DNA of 8,004 nt from Rudanella sp. GTDB lineage: Bacteria; Bacteroidota; Bacteroidia; Cytophagales; Spirosomataceae. The notes under the pieces were generated by a model. The model did no database searches. It was not told where the DNA came from and worked only from the letters and a program-made list of their open reading frames with translations. Position numbers and translations under genes: made by a program. Each line of letters begins with the position of its first letter. Positions within the stretch are counted from its first letter, which is position 1. The stretch is taken from the NCBI GenBank assembly GCA_026785985.1, contig JAJAYX010000213.1:1-8004 (forward strand), in the 5' to 3' direction. Below are positions 1 to 6,681 of this stretch, in pieces.

Positions 1-483
1 ATTTTGGGTAGCGGCCAACTCTTTAGACGAGGCCTTCACATTGGTCTGATTCTGAGCAATCTGGTTTTTTAACTGGAAACCCTGAAAAATGGGTACTGAA
101 GTCGATACCTGAAAATTGTTAGACCGCACTGCCTGATCCACAAAGGCGTTGGTGCCGGGGTTAATATTCCGCCCCGAGCTCAGCCCCTGCGAAATAAAGC
201 CGTTCACGGTGGGTAACTGGTTGAATTTCGACTGCCGGAGTTGCAACTCGCTGCCCTGCACCTGAATCTGCCCCTGCCGTACTTCGATGTTATTTTGTAA
301 AGCCAGATCAATACATTGCTGTAGGCCCATTATCGGGGCCGGGTTTGCCGGGGCCGTTATTACGGCTCCCGTGCCGGGCGTAACCGCCGACGGATTGCCC
401 TGCGCCAGCGTTAGGCCCGCATCGGCACTCACCAGAATTGCACAGGCCAACAAGCCTTTTTTGAACTTCACTCGCATAGTCAT
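1..483 (-). CDS. TolC family outer-membrane efflux protein, N-terminal part (runs off left edge)
   Basis: Reading the minus strand from the ATG at 483 gives 161 codons without a stop up to the window edge. Residues about 1-27 form a signal peptide ending LTLA-Q. After a Pro/Thr/Ala-rich stretch comes a typical TolC first helix, MGLQQCIDLALQNNIEVRQ (52-70), then the LPTVNG segment (90-95) and VPIFQGFQLKNQIAQ (130-144), which match the strand-to-helix pattern of the outer-membrane factor family. Such proteins form the trimeric outer-membrane channel of tripartite efflux pumps or type I exporters. A second in-frame ATG at 477 is an alternative start. The gene lies 81 bases downstream of an ABC ATPase on the same strand, so the two probably share an operon. 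The substrate cannot be told. Family is confident from the motif pattern; the remaining ~300 residues lie outside the window. Confidence 0.88.
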   Translation of the reverse strand, partial: MTMRVKFKKGLLACAILVSADAGLTLAQGNPSAVTPGTGAVITAPANPAPIMGLQQCIDLALQNNIEVRQGQIQVQGSELQLRQSKFNQLPTVNGFISQGLSSGRNINPGTNAFVDQAVRSNNFQVSTSVPIFQGFQLKNQIAQNQTNVKASSKELAATQN

Positions 484-564
484 GACTTATTTCGGTTCAA
501 TGTTACACATAGAGAAAGGGTCGCACCTATTGATTTGGGATAAGCGGACGTATTCAGTTGCCAA

Positions 565-1227
565 CTACCCCATCCACCCATCTTTCAGGTTTAGGATCCG
601 GTTGCCGCAGGCAGCGTTGGTGTCGGAGTGCGTCACCTGCACAATGGTAACGCCATCTTCCTGATTCAGTTTTTTGAACAGTTCCATAATCGAGCGGGCC
701 TGGTCAGAGTGCAGGTTGCCGGTGGGTTCGTCGGCGAAAATCACGCGGGGGTTATGGGCAATGGCCCGCGCAATGCCCACCAACTGCTGCTGCCCGCCCG
801 ACAGTTGTGCCGGAAACAAATCTTTTTTGGCCACCATATTAAAGCGGTCGAGCAGCTCGGCCACGCGGCTTTTGCGCTCCGACCCCGACAGGCCTTTGTA
901 GAGCAGGGGCATTTCGATGTTCTCGTAAACAGTCAGTTCGTCGATCAGGTGATAAGCCTGAAACACGAAGCCAATCTGAGTCCGGTGGAGTTGGGTGCGT
1001 TTCTTTTCGGTCAGTTTCTGCACGGGTTCCTCCAGCAGCAGGTATTCTCCCTCCGAGGGTTCTTCGAGCAGACCGAGAATGTGCAGTAAGGTGGATTTTC
1101 CGGAGCCGCTTGGCCCCATAATAGAAACAAACTCGCCTTCATTGATGGTAAGCGAAATATTACGGAGAACATAGGTTTTCCCGAAACCGGCAGGGTAGTA
1201 TTTGGCAACGTTGGTTAGTTGAATCAT
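565..1227 (-). CDS. ABC transporter ATP-binding protein, MacB/LolD type
   Basis: A 220-residue stand-alone nucleotide-binding domain, the usual length for the MacB/LolD/FtsE group that powers FtsX-fold permeases. Visible motifs: Walker [10 protein letters not shown] (38-46), Q-loop Gln at 90 (FVFQAYHL), signature LSGGQQQ (142-148), Walker B VIFADEP (162-168), and H-loop His 200 (VTHSD). It acts on the cytoplasmic face, hydrolysing ATP for a partner permease not seen here. Two small deviations: the D-loop reads NLHS where NLDS is usual, and the residue after the signature glutamines is Leu where Arg is common. The start is the ATG at 1227; there is no purine-rich ribosome site, as is normal in Bacteroidota. 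The next gene on the strand is a TolC-like protein, which suggests macrolide-type or lipoprotein/small-molecule efflux, but the substrate is not deducible. Confidence 0.93.
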   Translation of the reverse strand: MIQLTNVAKYYPAGFGKTYVLRNISLTINEGEFVSIMGPSGSGKSTLLHILGLLEEPSEGEYLLLEEPVQKLTEKKRTQLHRTQIGFVFQAYHLIDELTVYENIEMPLLYKGLSGSERKSRVAELLDRFNMVAKKDLFPAQLSGGQQQLVGIARAIAHNPRVIFADEPTGNLHSDQARSIMELFKKLNQEDGVTIVQVTHSDTNAACGNRILNLKDGWMG

Positions 1228-1240
1228 GATTGGTTAGTTG
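1211..1240. repeat. 11-base direct repeat flanking the ABC ATPase start codon
   Basis: TTGGTTAGTTG occurs at 1211-1221 and again at 1230-1240. On the coding (minus) strand one copy lies in the leader two bases before the ATG and the other encodes residues 3-6 of the ATPase. It could be a small duplication around the start. No function is shown. Confidence 0.6.
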
Positions 1241-1244
1241 TCAT

Positions 1245-1284
1245 TTTGCTTCGCGGTCATTGCTCATTTGCTTCGCGGTCATTG
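1245..1284. repeat. Two exact 18-base direct repeats, 22-base period, upstream of the ABC gene
   Basis: The same 18 bases (TTTGCTTCGCGGTCATTG) occur at 1245-1262 and 1267-1284, separated by 4 bases, so their starts are 22 bases apart, about two helical turns. The nearer copy begins 18 bases upstream of the ATPase start. Position and spacing fit an operator for a dimeric or cooperatively bound regulator, but a chance tandem duplication is also possible. No promoter motif could be fixed beside it. Confidence 0.55.
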
Positions 1285-1324
1285 ATAAGACGCGACGTAA
1301 ATGACCAATACCATGCCAGACAAT

Positions 1325-1358
1325 AAAAAGCCGCTCCCAGAGAAGAGAGCGGCTTTTT
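1325..1358 (-). terminator. Rho-independent terminator after the FAS1 gene
   Basis: A perfect 12-bp inverted repeat: left arm 1325-1336, 10-base loop 1337-1346, right arm 1347-1358. The core is GC-rich (GCCGCTC/GAGCGGC) and is flanked by A5 on one side and T5 on the other, so it can work on either strand. It lies about 60 bases past the FAS1 stop codon and about 100 bases before the ABC ATPase start, separating the two minus-strand transcripts. Confidence 0.88.
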
Positions 1359-1417
1359 CAGACTTATACTTGTCCATTTACGGACGCTGACTGTTCGGCA
1401 GTGGACATTCTCCGGGT

Positions 1418-2005
1418 TTATTTCCCTCCCGTGGTCATGGTGCCGGGCATCAGAACAGTGTCAACTGAGTGAACGATACCGTTGGTTGCCGTTATGTCGG
1501 CCATATTAACGGTGGCTGTGCCACCCGTAATGTCCGTAATCGTTATAACATCGCCCTCTTTCTTCACCGTCAGTTTCCCCCCCTGCGCGGTTGTCAGGGT
1601 CTGATTGTTTTTGAGGTCTTTGGCCAGATAACGTCCCCGCACCACATGATAGCCCAGGAGTTGAGTTAGTTGCTGTCGGTTGGCAGGTTGCATCAGGGCT
1701 TCGAGCGTACCGGCATCGACCTTGGCAAAAGCAGCATTGGTTGGCGCAAACACGGTGTATGGTCCGCCTTTCTGGGCCATGTCGGTTAAGCTGGCAGCCT
1801 GAAGAGCCTGCAACAACGTGGAATGATCCGCCGACAAAGCTGCACTGGCGGCCAAATCGGCGTTGGTCGAAACAGCCGCAGTTTTGGCCGCTGTAGTTGT
1901 TCCGGTTCGCTCACGACCTGTGTTGGTTGCTGGTTGCCGTTGAGCCAGTGTGGCACTCATTGTTGCTAAAGAAAGCCCGAAGGCTAAAATCAGTTGCTTT
2001 TTCAT
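1418..2005 (-). CDS. Secreted FAS1 (fasciclin) domain protein
   Basis: 195 residues. A signal peptide covers 1-21 (MKKQ... ending TLA-Q) and is followed by a Thr/Ala-rich spacer to about residue 50. One FAS1 domain fills about 51-187: conserved segment H1 is TVFAPTNAAF (84-93), the central YHVV is at 119-122, and conserved segment H2 is IVHSVDTVLMP (177-187). FAS1 domains are extracellular modules linked to adhesion or matrix binding; in Bacteroidota, small single-domain versions are exported to the periplasm or cell surface, and their exact role is mostly unknown. There is no lipobox Cys, so it is predicted to be soluble. It is a single-gene unit: its own terminator follows, and a long intergenic region precedes it. 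The start is the ATG at 2005, which gives a canonical basic signal-peptide N-region. Confidence 0.93.
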   Translation of the reverse strand: MKKQLILAFGLSLATMSATLAQRQPATNTGRERTGTTTAAKTAAVSTNADLAASAALSADHSTLLQALQAASLTDMAQKGGPYTVFAPTNAAFAKVDAGTLEALMQPANRQQLTQLLGYHVVRGRYLAKDLKNNQTLTTAQGGKLTVKKEGDVITITDITGGTATVNMADITATNGIVHSVDTVLMPGTMTTGGK

Positions 2006-2688
2006 ACGTCTGCTGATTTTAGTTGGATTGGGATGATAAGGGGGGCACTTTGCTTCCCTTCATTAAGAACTATGCTTCTACTTACTAAATTGTTTAACCA
2101 ATAGAATAAGTGGATTGTTTAAGTAAACGGTAGCAACCAGAGAATACCAATGCTCTGTAGGTTCTGTAGTTTATACGTATGACCATTATCCCGAAATTGA
2201 CTAATACATAGTGAAGCCTGTAAACCTCTAAAGATCTATAGGTTTACAGGCTTCAAAATATTATTTCCCCAAAGCTGATTTTATGCCTCGAAAATTTTTA
2301 ATGTAGATTTTAAGCCAAATATTATTTCTCAACCGATCCTTTTTCTTAGTTTTGCATAACAAAACCCCTTTACTAACCGTATTGAACTTTTCTGTAATGC
2401 ACTTCAAACCTCACATTGGCATTTTGAGCATTTATGTCTAGTTTCCACTGGCATTCCTGACTCATTCTCCATCGACCGGGGCTCTCTGATTCCCCTATCT
2501 ATTACCAAGCCGCTGTGAAGCTGGCCGTTCTCCGGTAATCAAAAAGTGACCTGTTTTAACCGTCTGGTCCGTAACTGATTGGTATTGGCTCTTAACTTCA
2601 TTGGCCAAACCCCCGATTTTTCCTGCATTGCCGAACACACTCCCACCGGGTGTGATTTGAATTGTTTTTCCTGTGAGCTAATTTTTTG
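2006..2688. other. 683-base divergent intergenic region without a recognisable gene
   Basis: It lies between the starts of the FAS1 gene (minus) and the large esterase gene (plus). It must hold both promoters. It contains the perfect inverted repeat at 2212-2255; a TAGTTTTG at 2347-2354 that fits the Bacteroidota -7 consensus TAnnTTTG but has no convincing -33 TTG; a 14-codon ORF at 2397-2441; and a 7-bp hairpin (arms 2636-2642 and 2648-2654, one G-T pair) 34 bases before the esterase ATG. No longer ORF on either strand looks coding. Confidence 0.7.
2212..2255. repeat. Perfect 16-bp inverted repeat (hairpin) in the divergent intergenic region
   Basis: The left arm at 2212-2227 (TGAAGCCTGTAAACCT) is the exact reverse complement of 2240-2255, with a 12-base loop that contains the palindrome AGATCT. 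There is no T-run after it on either strand, and no gene on either side ends here, so a simple terminator role is not supported by position. It might close a small RNA transcript, bind a protein, or be a remnant of a mobile element. Confidence 0.8.
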
Positions 2689-5600
2689 ATGACTAAGTAC
2701 TCGCTTCTCTGGCTGCTATTGCTGTGGCCCGGCTTGTTGTTGGCCCAACTCAACATCACCTCTCCCCAATCACGCATCGTTTATCAGCGTAACCTGTCTA
2801 ATCAAGCCAATATTGTTGTTTCGGGTCTGGCTCCCCTCAACACCACCCGCGTTGAAGCCCGCTTAGTAGCACTGCCCGGTTATTCAGGAGCAACAACGGG
2901 CTGGTCGCCCCTCAGCTTAATCAGCAATAACAAAGCATTTCGGGGTTCATTAAATGGTTCTGGTGGCTGGTATCGGCTCGAAGTTCGGGCCTGGGCCGAT
3001 GGCAACGTCTCTGCCGACGGCAGTATTGACCGGGTTGGCATTGGCGAAGTATTCATCGTGGCCGGCCAATCGAATGCCTTTGGTGTTCAGGAAGCCGGTG
3101 GTGCTTCCGATGACCGGGTTTCAGTAGCCGATTTTCGGGATAATGACGTGAATGAGCAGTTAATGCCCATTCGTTTCAGCCATGCCGATGGCGGTGGCAA
3201 TGTTGGCCCATCAAACCCACTCTATATATGGGGGCAGTTAGGCGATCAACTGGTACGCCGGTTGCAGGTGCCTGTGTTGTTCATGGGCGCGGCCCAACCC
3301 GGCACTACCAGCGAGCAATGGCGCAAAACCGCCGAAGGCGACATGAGTTCCTCGTCGTTGCTGTTGCCCTATCGGCGGCTTGGCGCGGTGCTGTTTCATT
3401 ACACGGCTCGCACTGGTGCCCGTGCGGTGCTTTGGCATCAGGGCGAAGGCGATGTTGGTCGCGGTCAGCAGCAGTATTTCGATAATGTTCAGTACCTCAT
3501 CAACAAGAGCCGTCAACAAGCCAACTTTGGTGCCTTAGCCTGGGTGGTTTCGCGGGCCAGTTATGCTCTCGGCCAGTCAGATGGCAGTGTTATAAACGCC
3601 CAGAATCAGCTTATCAGCAATGTGCCGAACGTTTTCTCCGGCCCCAGCACCGACGGGCTGGTTGGCCCCGACAACCGGGCCGACAATGTTCACTTCAGCG
3701 GAGCAGGCCTATCGCGCCTGACGGACATGTGGAATCAGAGCCTGAGCGACGATTTTTTCAACCGCTCACAGCCGTTCAGCCCCTCATCCGACGCACCCAG
3801 CATCACCACGGGTTATGTGTTGCCAAACTCAGCCGCACCCGGCAGTCAGATCTGGGTTCCTTATGTGCAGCGGGGCCCTTTTGAAGGGGGTAACCAGTTC
3901 AAGGCACAGCTACTAAACTCTGGTGGTGGGGTCATCACGGAGTCTGGCATCAGTTCCCAAAATCCATTACTACTCACATTGCCGGGCGGTCTGCCATCAG
4001 GTGCCTACCGGGTTCGCGTTGTTTCGACACAACCCAACCTGACAGGTTCCGCAGGCGAGGCATTCCAGGTTTTCCCCGGTGCATCGAGCGGCAACAACAA
4101 CACACCTACGCAGCCTTCTGTGGTGGGTGGCACTCCCGAAGCCAGCATTAATCGGGTTGGTTATAAATACGACTCACCCAGTCACGGTTTTCAATTGCTG
4201 GTGGGAGCCACTGGCCCTGTTGAGGTTCGGTTAGAGCGCATCGACGGGGGCTATTTTGGCGAAACCAACTGGGCTTCGGCAGGCGACAATGGCGATAACC
4301 CGGGTTTTAACAAAGCACGTTATTATGGTCCGGTAACGGTTGGTGTTGGTGGCGTAGAAGCAGGCCGTTACCGGTTATCGGTGCGCAAAGCAGGCGATCA
4401 GGGAGCCGGCGTATGGATCGAAGTGAACTTGCTTGATGGTCGTAACACCGTCTATTCATCGACCGATGGCACGCAGCCTTCCAACAACATAACGCCCCCG
4501 GTAACAACTCCTCCGGTAGAGCAGCCTATTTCACCGGGTTTTACCCCGCCAACCGCCGATTATATTGGCCAGATCGGGTACAAATATGATCTGCCAACGC
4601 ACGGTTTCCAGTTATTAGGACAGGCCCAAGGCCCCGTTCAAATGAAACTGGAACGGCTGGACGGTGCGTTCAGCGAAACCCACTGGGGCAATGCCACGAG
4701 CGACAATGGCTACACAGGGTATAACTATTTCCGGTACTACGCTCCGCAGGGTTTAGGCATTGGGGGTGTTGAGCCAGGTCGTTATCGGTTGTCGGTTCGG
4801 AAACTGGGTGATACGGGCAGCAACGGTCAGTCGGTGGAAGTAACATTGCAAAATGGTCAGTTTCAAACAGGTGGAGGCAGTTACTCACCCACGCCCACCA
4901 ACCCCACAACACCCACAACGCCTGTTAACGGCCCTGGTGTGACAGGCGGGCAAATTCGCAAAATCGGCTACAAATACGACATGCCAACCCACGGTTTTGA
5001 ACTCCTCACGGAGGCTACCGGCTTGGTTGACGTTCGGCTCGAACGGCTCGACGGTGCTTTTGGCCTCACCAACTGGGGAAGCTCAGTGGTCAGTGGTGAC
5101 TATAGCGGCTACAATGGCTACCGGCGTTATTCACCCGTTGCAGCGGGTGTTGGCGGTGTGGAAGCGGGTCGTTACCGCCTGTCGGCGCGGCTCACCGGCG
5201 ATTCGGGTAATGGGCAGTCCGTGGAGGTTACACTGGGTAATGGGCAGTCGGAAGCCTGGACAGGTAGTGCTGGAGGCATAACTCCTGCAACGCCAACTCC
5301 TTCAGTACCCACCCCAACACCACCTACCCAATCAACTCAGGGTCTGATTCAGGCCATTGGCTATAAATATGACCTGCCAACGCATGGTTTTCAGTTACTG
5401 GCTCAGGCAACAACAGCCGTACAAATGCGGCTGGAGCGGCTGGATGGGGCTTTCAGTGAAACCAACTGGGGCGATGCCACTGCCGATAGCCGCGAATACA
5501 ATGGCTATAACTATTACCGCTATTATGGCCCCGTTCAGATAGGCGTTGGGGGTGTTGTGGCAGGTCATTATCGGCTTTGGGTTCGAAAAGCAGGCGATTC

Positions 5601-5946
5601 GGGTAATGGGCAATCAGTGGATGTGACCCTGCAAAATGGCATCATTAAGGCATCGACACCGAATGCCCGCGTAGCTACGACACCCTCGCCGGAAGAGGTT
5701 GTCTGGCAGGTTTATCCGAACCCTGCCGAAAGCGAGGTGACGGTTACAGGTTCCACTAACCCCACCGATGCCATCCGAATGACCATGAGCACCCTGAATG
5801 GTCAGGCACAGCCTGTATCGGTATACGTGTTGGAGCCGGGCCGGTTCCGGGTGGGCCTCGGCAACGCCCCAACCGGCCTATACCTGCTCCGAATTATGGA
5901 TGGCGAGAAGCCACTGGAAGTCCTGAAAGTACTAAAAGTGAAATAG
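2689..5946 (+). CDS. T9SS-exported sialate-O-acetylesterase-like protein with four C-terminal repeat modules
   Basis: 1085 residues from the ATG at 2689; a TTG codon directly before it is in frame but ATG is the better start. Order of parts: signal peptide 1-20 (LLLAQ); beta-rich N-domain about 22-117; SGNH-type esterase domain (SASA/DUF303 family) about 118-355 with nucleophile motif GQSN (Ser128), WHQGE (249-253) and DNVH (Asp332, His335) as the likely catalytic Asp/His; a beta-sandwich region about 370-463 of a type common in Bacteroidota surface proteins (PGSQIWVPYV ... SGAYRVRVVS); four ~100-residue repeats at 487-588, 626-725, 756-857 and 887-986, joined by Pro/Thr-rich linkers; and a T9SS type A sorting domain from about 1004 (WQVYPNPAESEV, ending LEVLKVLKVK). 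The family removes O-acetyl groups from sugars, so an extracellular carbohydrate esterase is inferred; the real substrate is unknown. The repeats may bind glycans or act as a stalk. It appears to be transcribed alone. Confidence 0.9.
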   Translation: MTKYSLLWLLLLWPGLLLAQLNITSPQSRIVYQRNLSNQANIVVSGLAPLNTTRVEARLVALPGYSGATTGWSPLSLISNNKAFRGSLNGSGGWYRLEVRAWADGNVSADGSIDRVGIGEVFIVAGQSNAFGVQEAGGASDDRVSVADFRDNDVNEQLMPIRFSHADGGGNVGPSNPLYIWGQLGDQLVRRLQVPVLFMGAAQPGTTSEQWRKTAEGDMSSSSLLLPYRRLGAVLFHYTARTGARAVLWHQGEGDVGRGQQQYFDNVQYLINKSRQQANFGALAWVVSRASYALGQSDGSVINAQNQLISNVPNVFSGPSTDGLVGPDNRADNVHFSGAGLSRLTDMWNQSLSDDFFNRSQPFSPSSDAPSITTGYVLPNSAAPGSQIWVPYVQRGPFEGGNQFKAQLLNSGGGVITESGISSQNPLLLTLPGGLPSGAYRVRVVSTQPNLTGSAGEAFQVFPGASSGNNNTPTQPSVVGGTPEASINRVGYKYDSPSHGFQLLVGATGPVEVRLERIDGGYFGETNWASAGDNGDNPGFNKARYYGPVTVGVGGVEAGRYRLSVRKAGDQGAGVWIEVNLLDGRNTVYSSTDGTQPSNNITPPVTTPPVEQPISPGFTPPTADYIGQIGYKYDLPTHGFQLLGQAQGPVQMKLERLDGAFSETHWGNATSDNGYTGYNYFRYYAPQGLGIGGVEPGRYRLSVRKLGDTGSNGQSVEVTLQNGQFQTGGGSYSPTPTNPTTPTTPVNGPGVTGGQIRKIGYKYDMPTHGFELLTEATGLVDVRLERLDGAFGLTNWGSSVVSGDYSGYNGYRRYSPVAAGVGGVEAGRYRLSARLTGDSGNGQSVEVTLGNGQSEAWTGSAGGITPATPTPSVPTPTPPTQSTQGLIQAIGYKYDLPTHGFQLLAQATTAVQMRLERLDGAFSETNWGDATADSREYNGYNYYRYYGPVQIGVGGVVAGHYRLWVRKAGDSGNGQSVDVTLQNGIIKASTPNARVATTPSPEEVVWQVYPNPAESEVTVTGSTNPTDAIRMTMSTLNGQAQPVSVYVLEPGRFRVGLGNAPTGLYLLRIMDGEKPLEVLKVLKVK
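4147..5646 (+). repeat. Four in-frame ~300-base coding repeats (novel-looking protein module) with P/T linkers
   Basis: Copies lie at 4147-4452, 4564-4863, 4954-5259 and 5347-5646. Each protein copy follows the pattern GYKYD.P.HGF.LL, then V..(R/K)LER(L/I)DG, a Trp (NW or HW), a Tyr-rich RYY.P or RRYSP turn, GVGGVEAGRYRL or close variants, and a GD.G...(S/I)(V/E)(E/D)V.L.(N/D)G end. Conserved Tyr, Trp and Gly with alternating hydrophobic positions suggest a compact beta-sandwich. The linkers (about residues 591-625, 727-754 and 858-884) are rich in Pro and Thr. Copies 2 and 4 look closest in sequence and copy 1 is the most divergent. I do not recognise the module as a named family. Confidence 0.88.
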
Positions 5947-5973
5947 CTATAGGTGTACTAAGAGTGTAGTGCG

Positions 5974-6022
5974 CAAGCCCCGATTGTGTTGTTTTTCATT
6001 AAACCAACACAATCGGGGCTTG
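5974..6022 (+). terminator. 18-bp hairpin terminator after the esterase gene
   Basis: The left arm 5974-5991 and right arm 6005-6022 are perfect reverse complements (CAAGCCCCGATTGTGTTG and its partner), with a 13-base loop. It begins 27 bases after the esterase stop codon and ends 32 bases before the next gene's ATG. It has no T-run after the right arm, but the stem is very stable. Likely a terminator or 3' end stabiliser; it also isolates the downstream lipoprotein gene. Confidence 0.72.
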
Positions 6023-6054
6023 TCTATGGTTAAAGATACAAACTGAAAAAGACT

Positions 6055-6681
6055 ATGAAACGATACCTGTTGCTTTCTTTAGCCCTAATACCCTTCCTGT
6101 TGAGCCGGTGTGGCGTAAGCCGCCAACTTACTGAGGCAAAAGCTCTTGGCGATTGCCGCTACGCGATCAAATCCGCTGACAGTGTGCAAATAGCAGGCTA
6201 TGATATTCGGCAGTTCCGCAATATGCGCAGCATCAACGATTTTAATCCTATCAAATTCCCACGAATCGCGGCTGGTTTACTCACGCGAAATATTCCGCTT
6301 GATGCCCGCATAAACCTCTCTGTTACGAATCCGACGAATAAAAACGCGGCCATCAATCAGTTGGAGTATCGGATCTTACTGGCCGGTCAGGAGTTGTTTC
6401 AGGGCTTTCTGAATCAGCGCATTGAGGTGGCAGCGGGTGGGGGGCAAACCGTGGTTCCGATTCGACTGAATGCCAATGCCTACCAGTTATTGACGGATGA
6501 TAAAACGCGCGAGGCCTTCACTCAATTTGTGGGTAACCTCGCCGGAACCGATGACTCTAAAGCATCCCGCGTGACCATAAAAATTAAGCCTACACTCGAC
6601 CTCGGCAACAAAGCCATTAACTACCCCGGCTATATCACCATCGAGCAGGATGTAACCAACAAAATTTTGTTCGGGCAGTAA
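6055..6681 (+). CDS. LEA14-like (LEA type 2 / WHy domain) lipoprotein
   Basis: 208 residues. The N-terminus (MKRYLLLSLALIPFLLSRCG) is a short lipoprotein signal with the lipid-receiving Cys at 19. The lipobox LSRC is unusual because Arg occupies the -1 place, where a small residue is expected. About residues 78-198 match the LEA type 2 pattern: IPLDARINLSVTNPTNKNAA (78-97, the N-P-T turn), then LEYRILLAGQELFQG (103-117) and an alternating strand through TVVPIRLN. In bacteria this domain is found in envelope proteins tied loosely to desiccation or stress; the molecular role is unclear. It follows a strong hairpin, so it probably has its own promoter, and it ends directly against the stop codon of the convergent aminotransferase remnant. 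Confidence 0.8.
   Translation: MKRYLLLSLALIPFLLSRCGVSRQLTEAKALGDCRYAIKSADSVQIAGYDIRQFRNMRSINDFNPIKFPRIAAGLLTRNIPLDARINLSVTNPTNKNAAINQLEYRILLAGQELFQGFLNQRIEVAAGGGQTVVPIRLNANAYQLLTDDKTREAFTQFVGNLAGTDDSKASRVTIKIKPTLDLGNKAINYPGYITIEQDVTNKILFGQ

Noticed and set aside
287..664. 125-codon plus-strand ORF
   Set aside because: It overlaps the TolC N-terminus on the other strand and runs into the ABC gene; the product is compositionally odd and resembles nothing.
628..1089. 153-codon plus-strand ORF
   Set aside because: It is antisense to the ABC ATPase, whose Walker and signature motifs fix the minus strand as coding; the translation shows no family pattern.
2397..2441. 14-codon ORF in the esterase leader
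   Set aside because: Too short to support as a gene; no run of regulatory codons, ribosome site or conservation visible. Mentioned only within the leader.
3238..3519. Minus-strand ORF within the esterase domain
   Set aside because: It lies inside the GQSN-to-WHQGE region of a clearly coding plus-strand gene; a shadow frame.
4889..4924. C/A-rich run as a separate microsatellite
   Set aside because: It is the codon pattern of the Pro/Thr linker between repeat copies 2 and 3 and needs no other explanation.
5395..5613. Minus-strand ORF with an Ile/Val/Ala-rich stretch that looks like a membrane segment
   Set aside because: The hydrophobic stretch is the antisense of the Asn/Tyr-rich repeat codons; the same effect would appear in each repeat copy.
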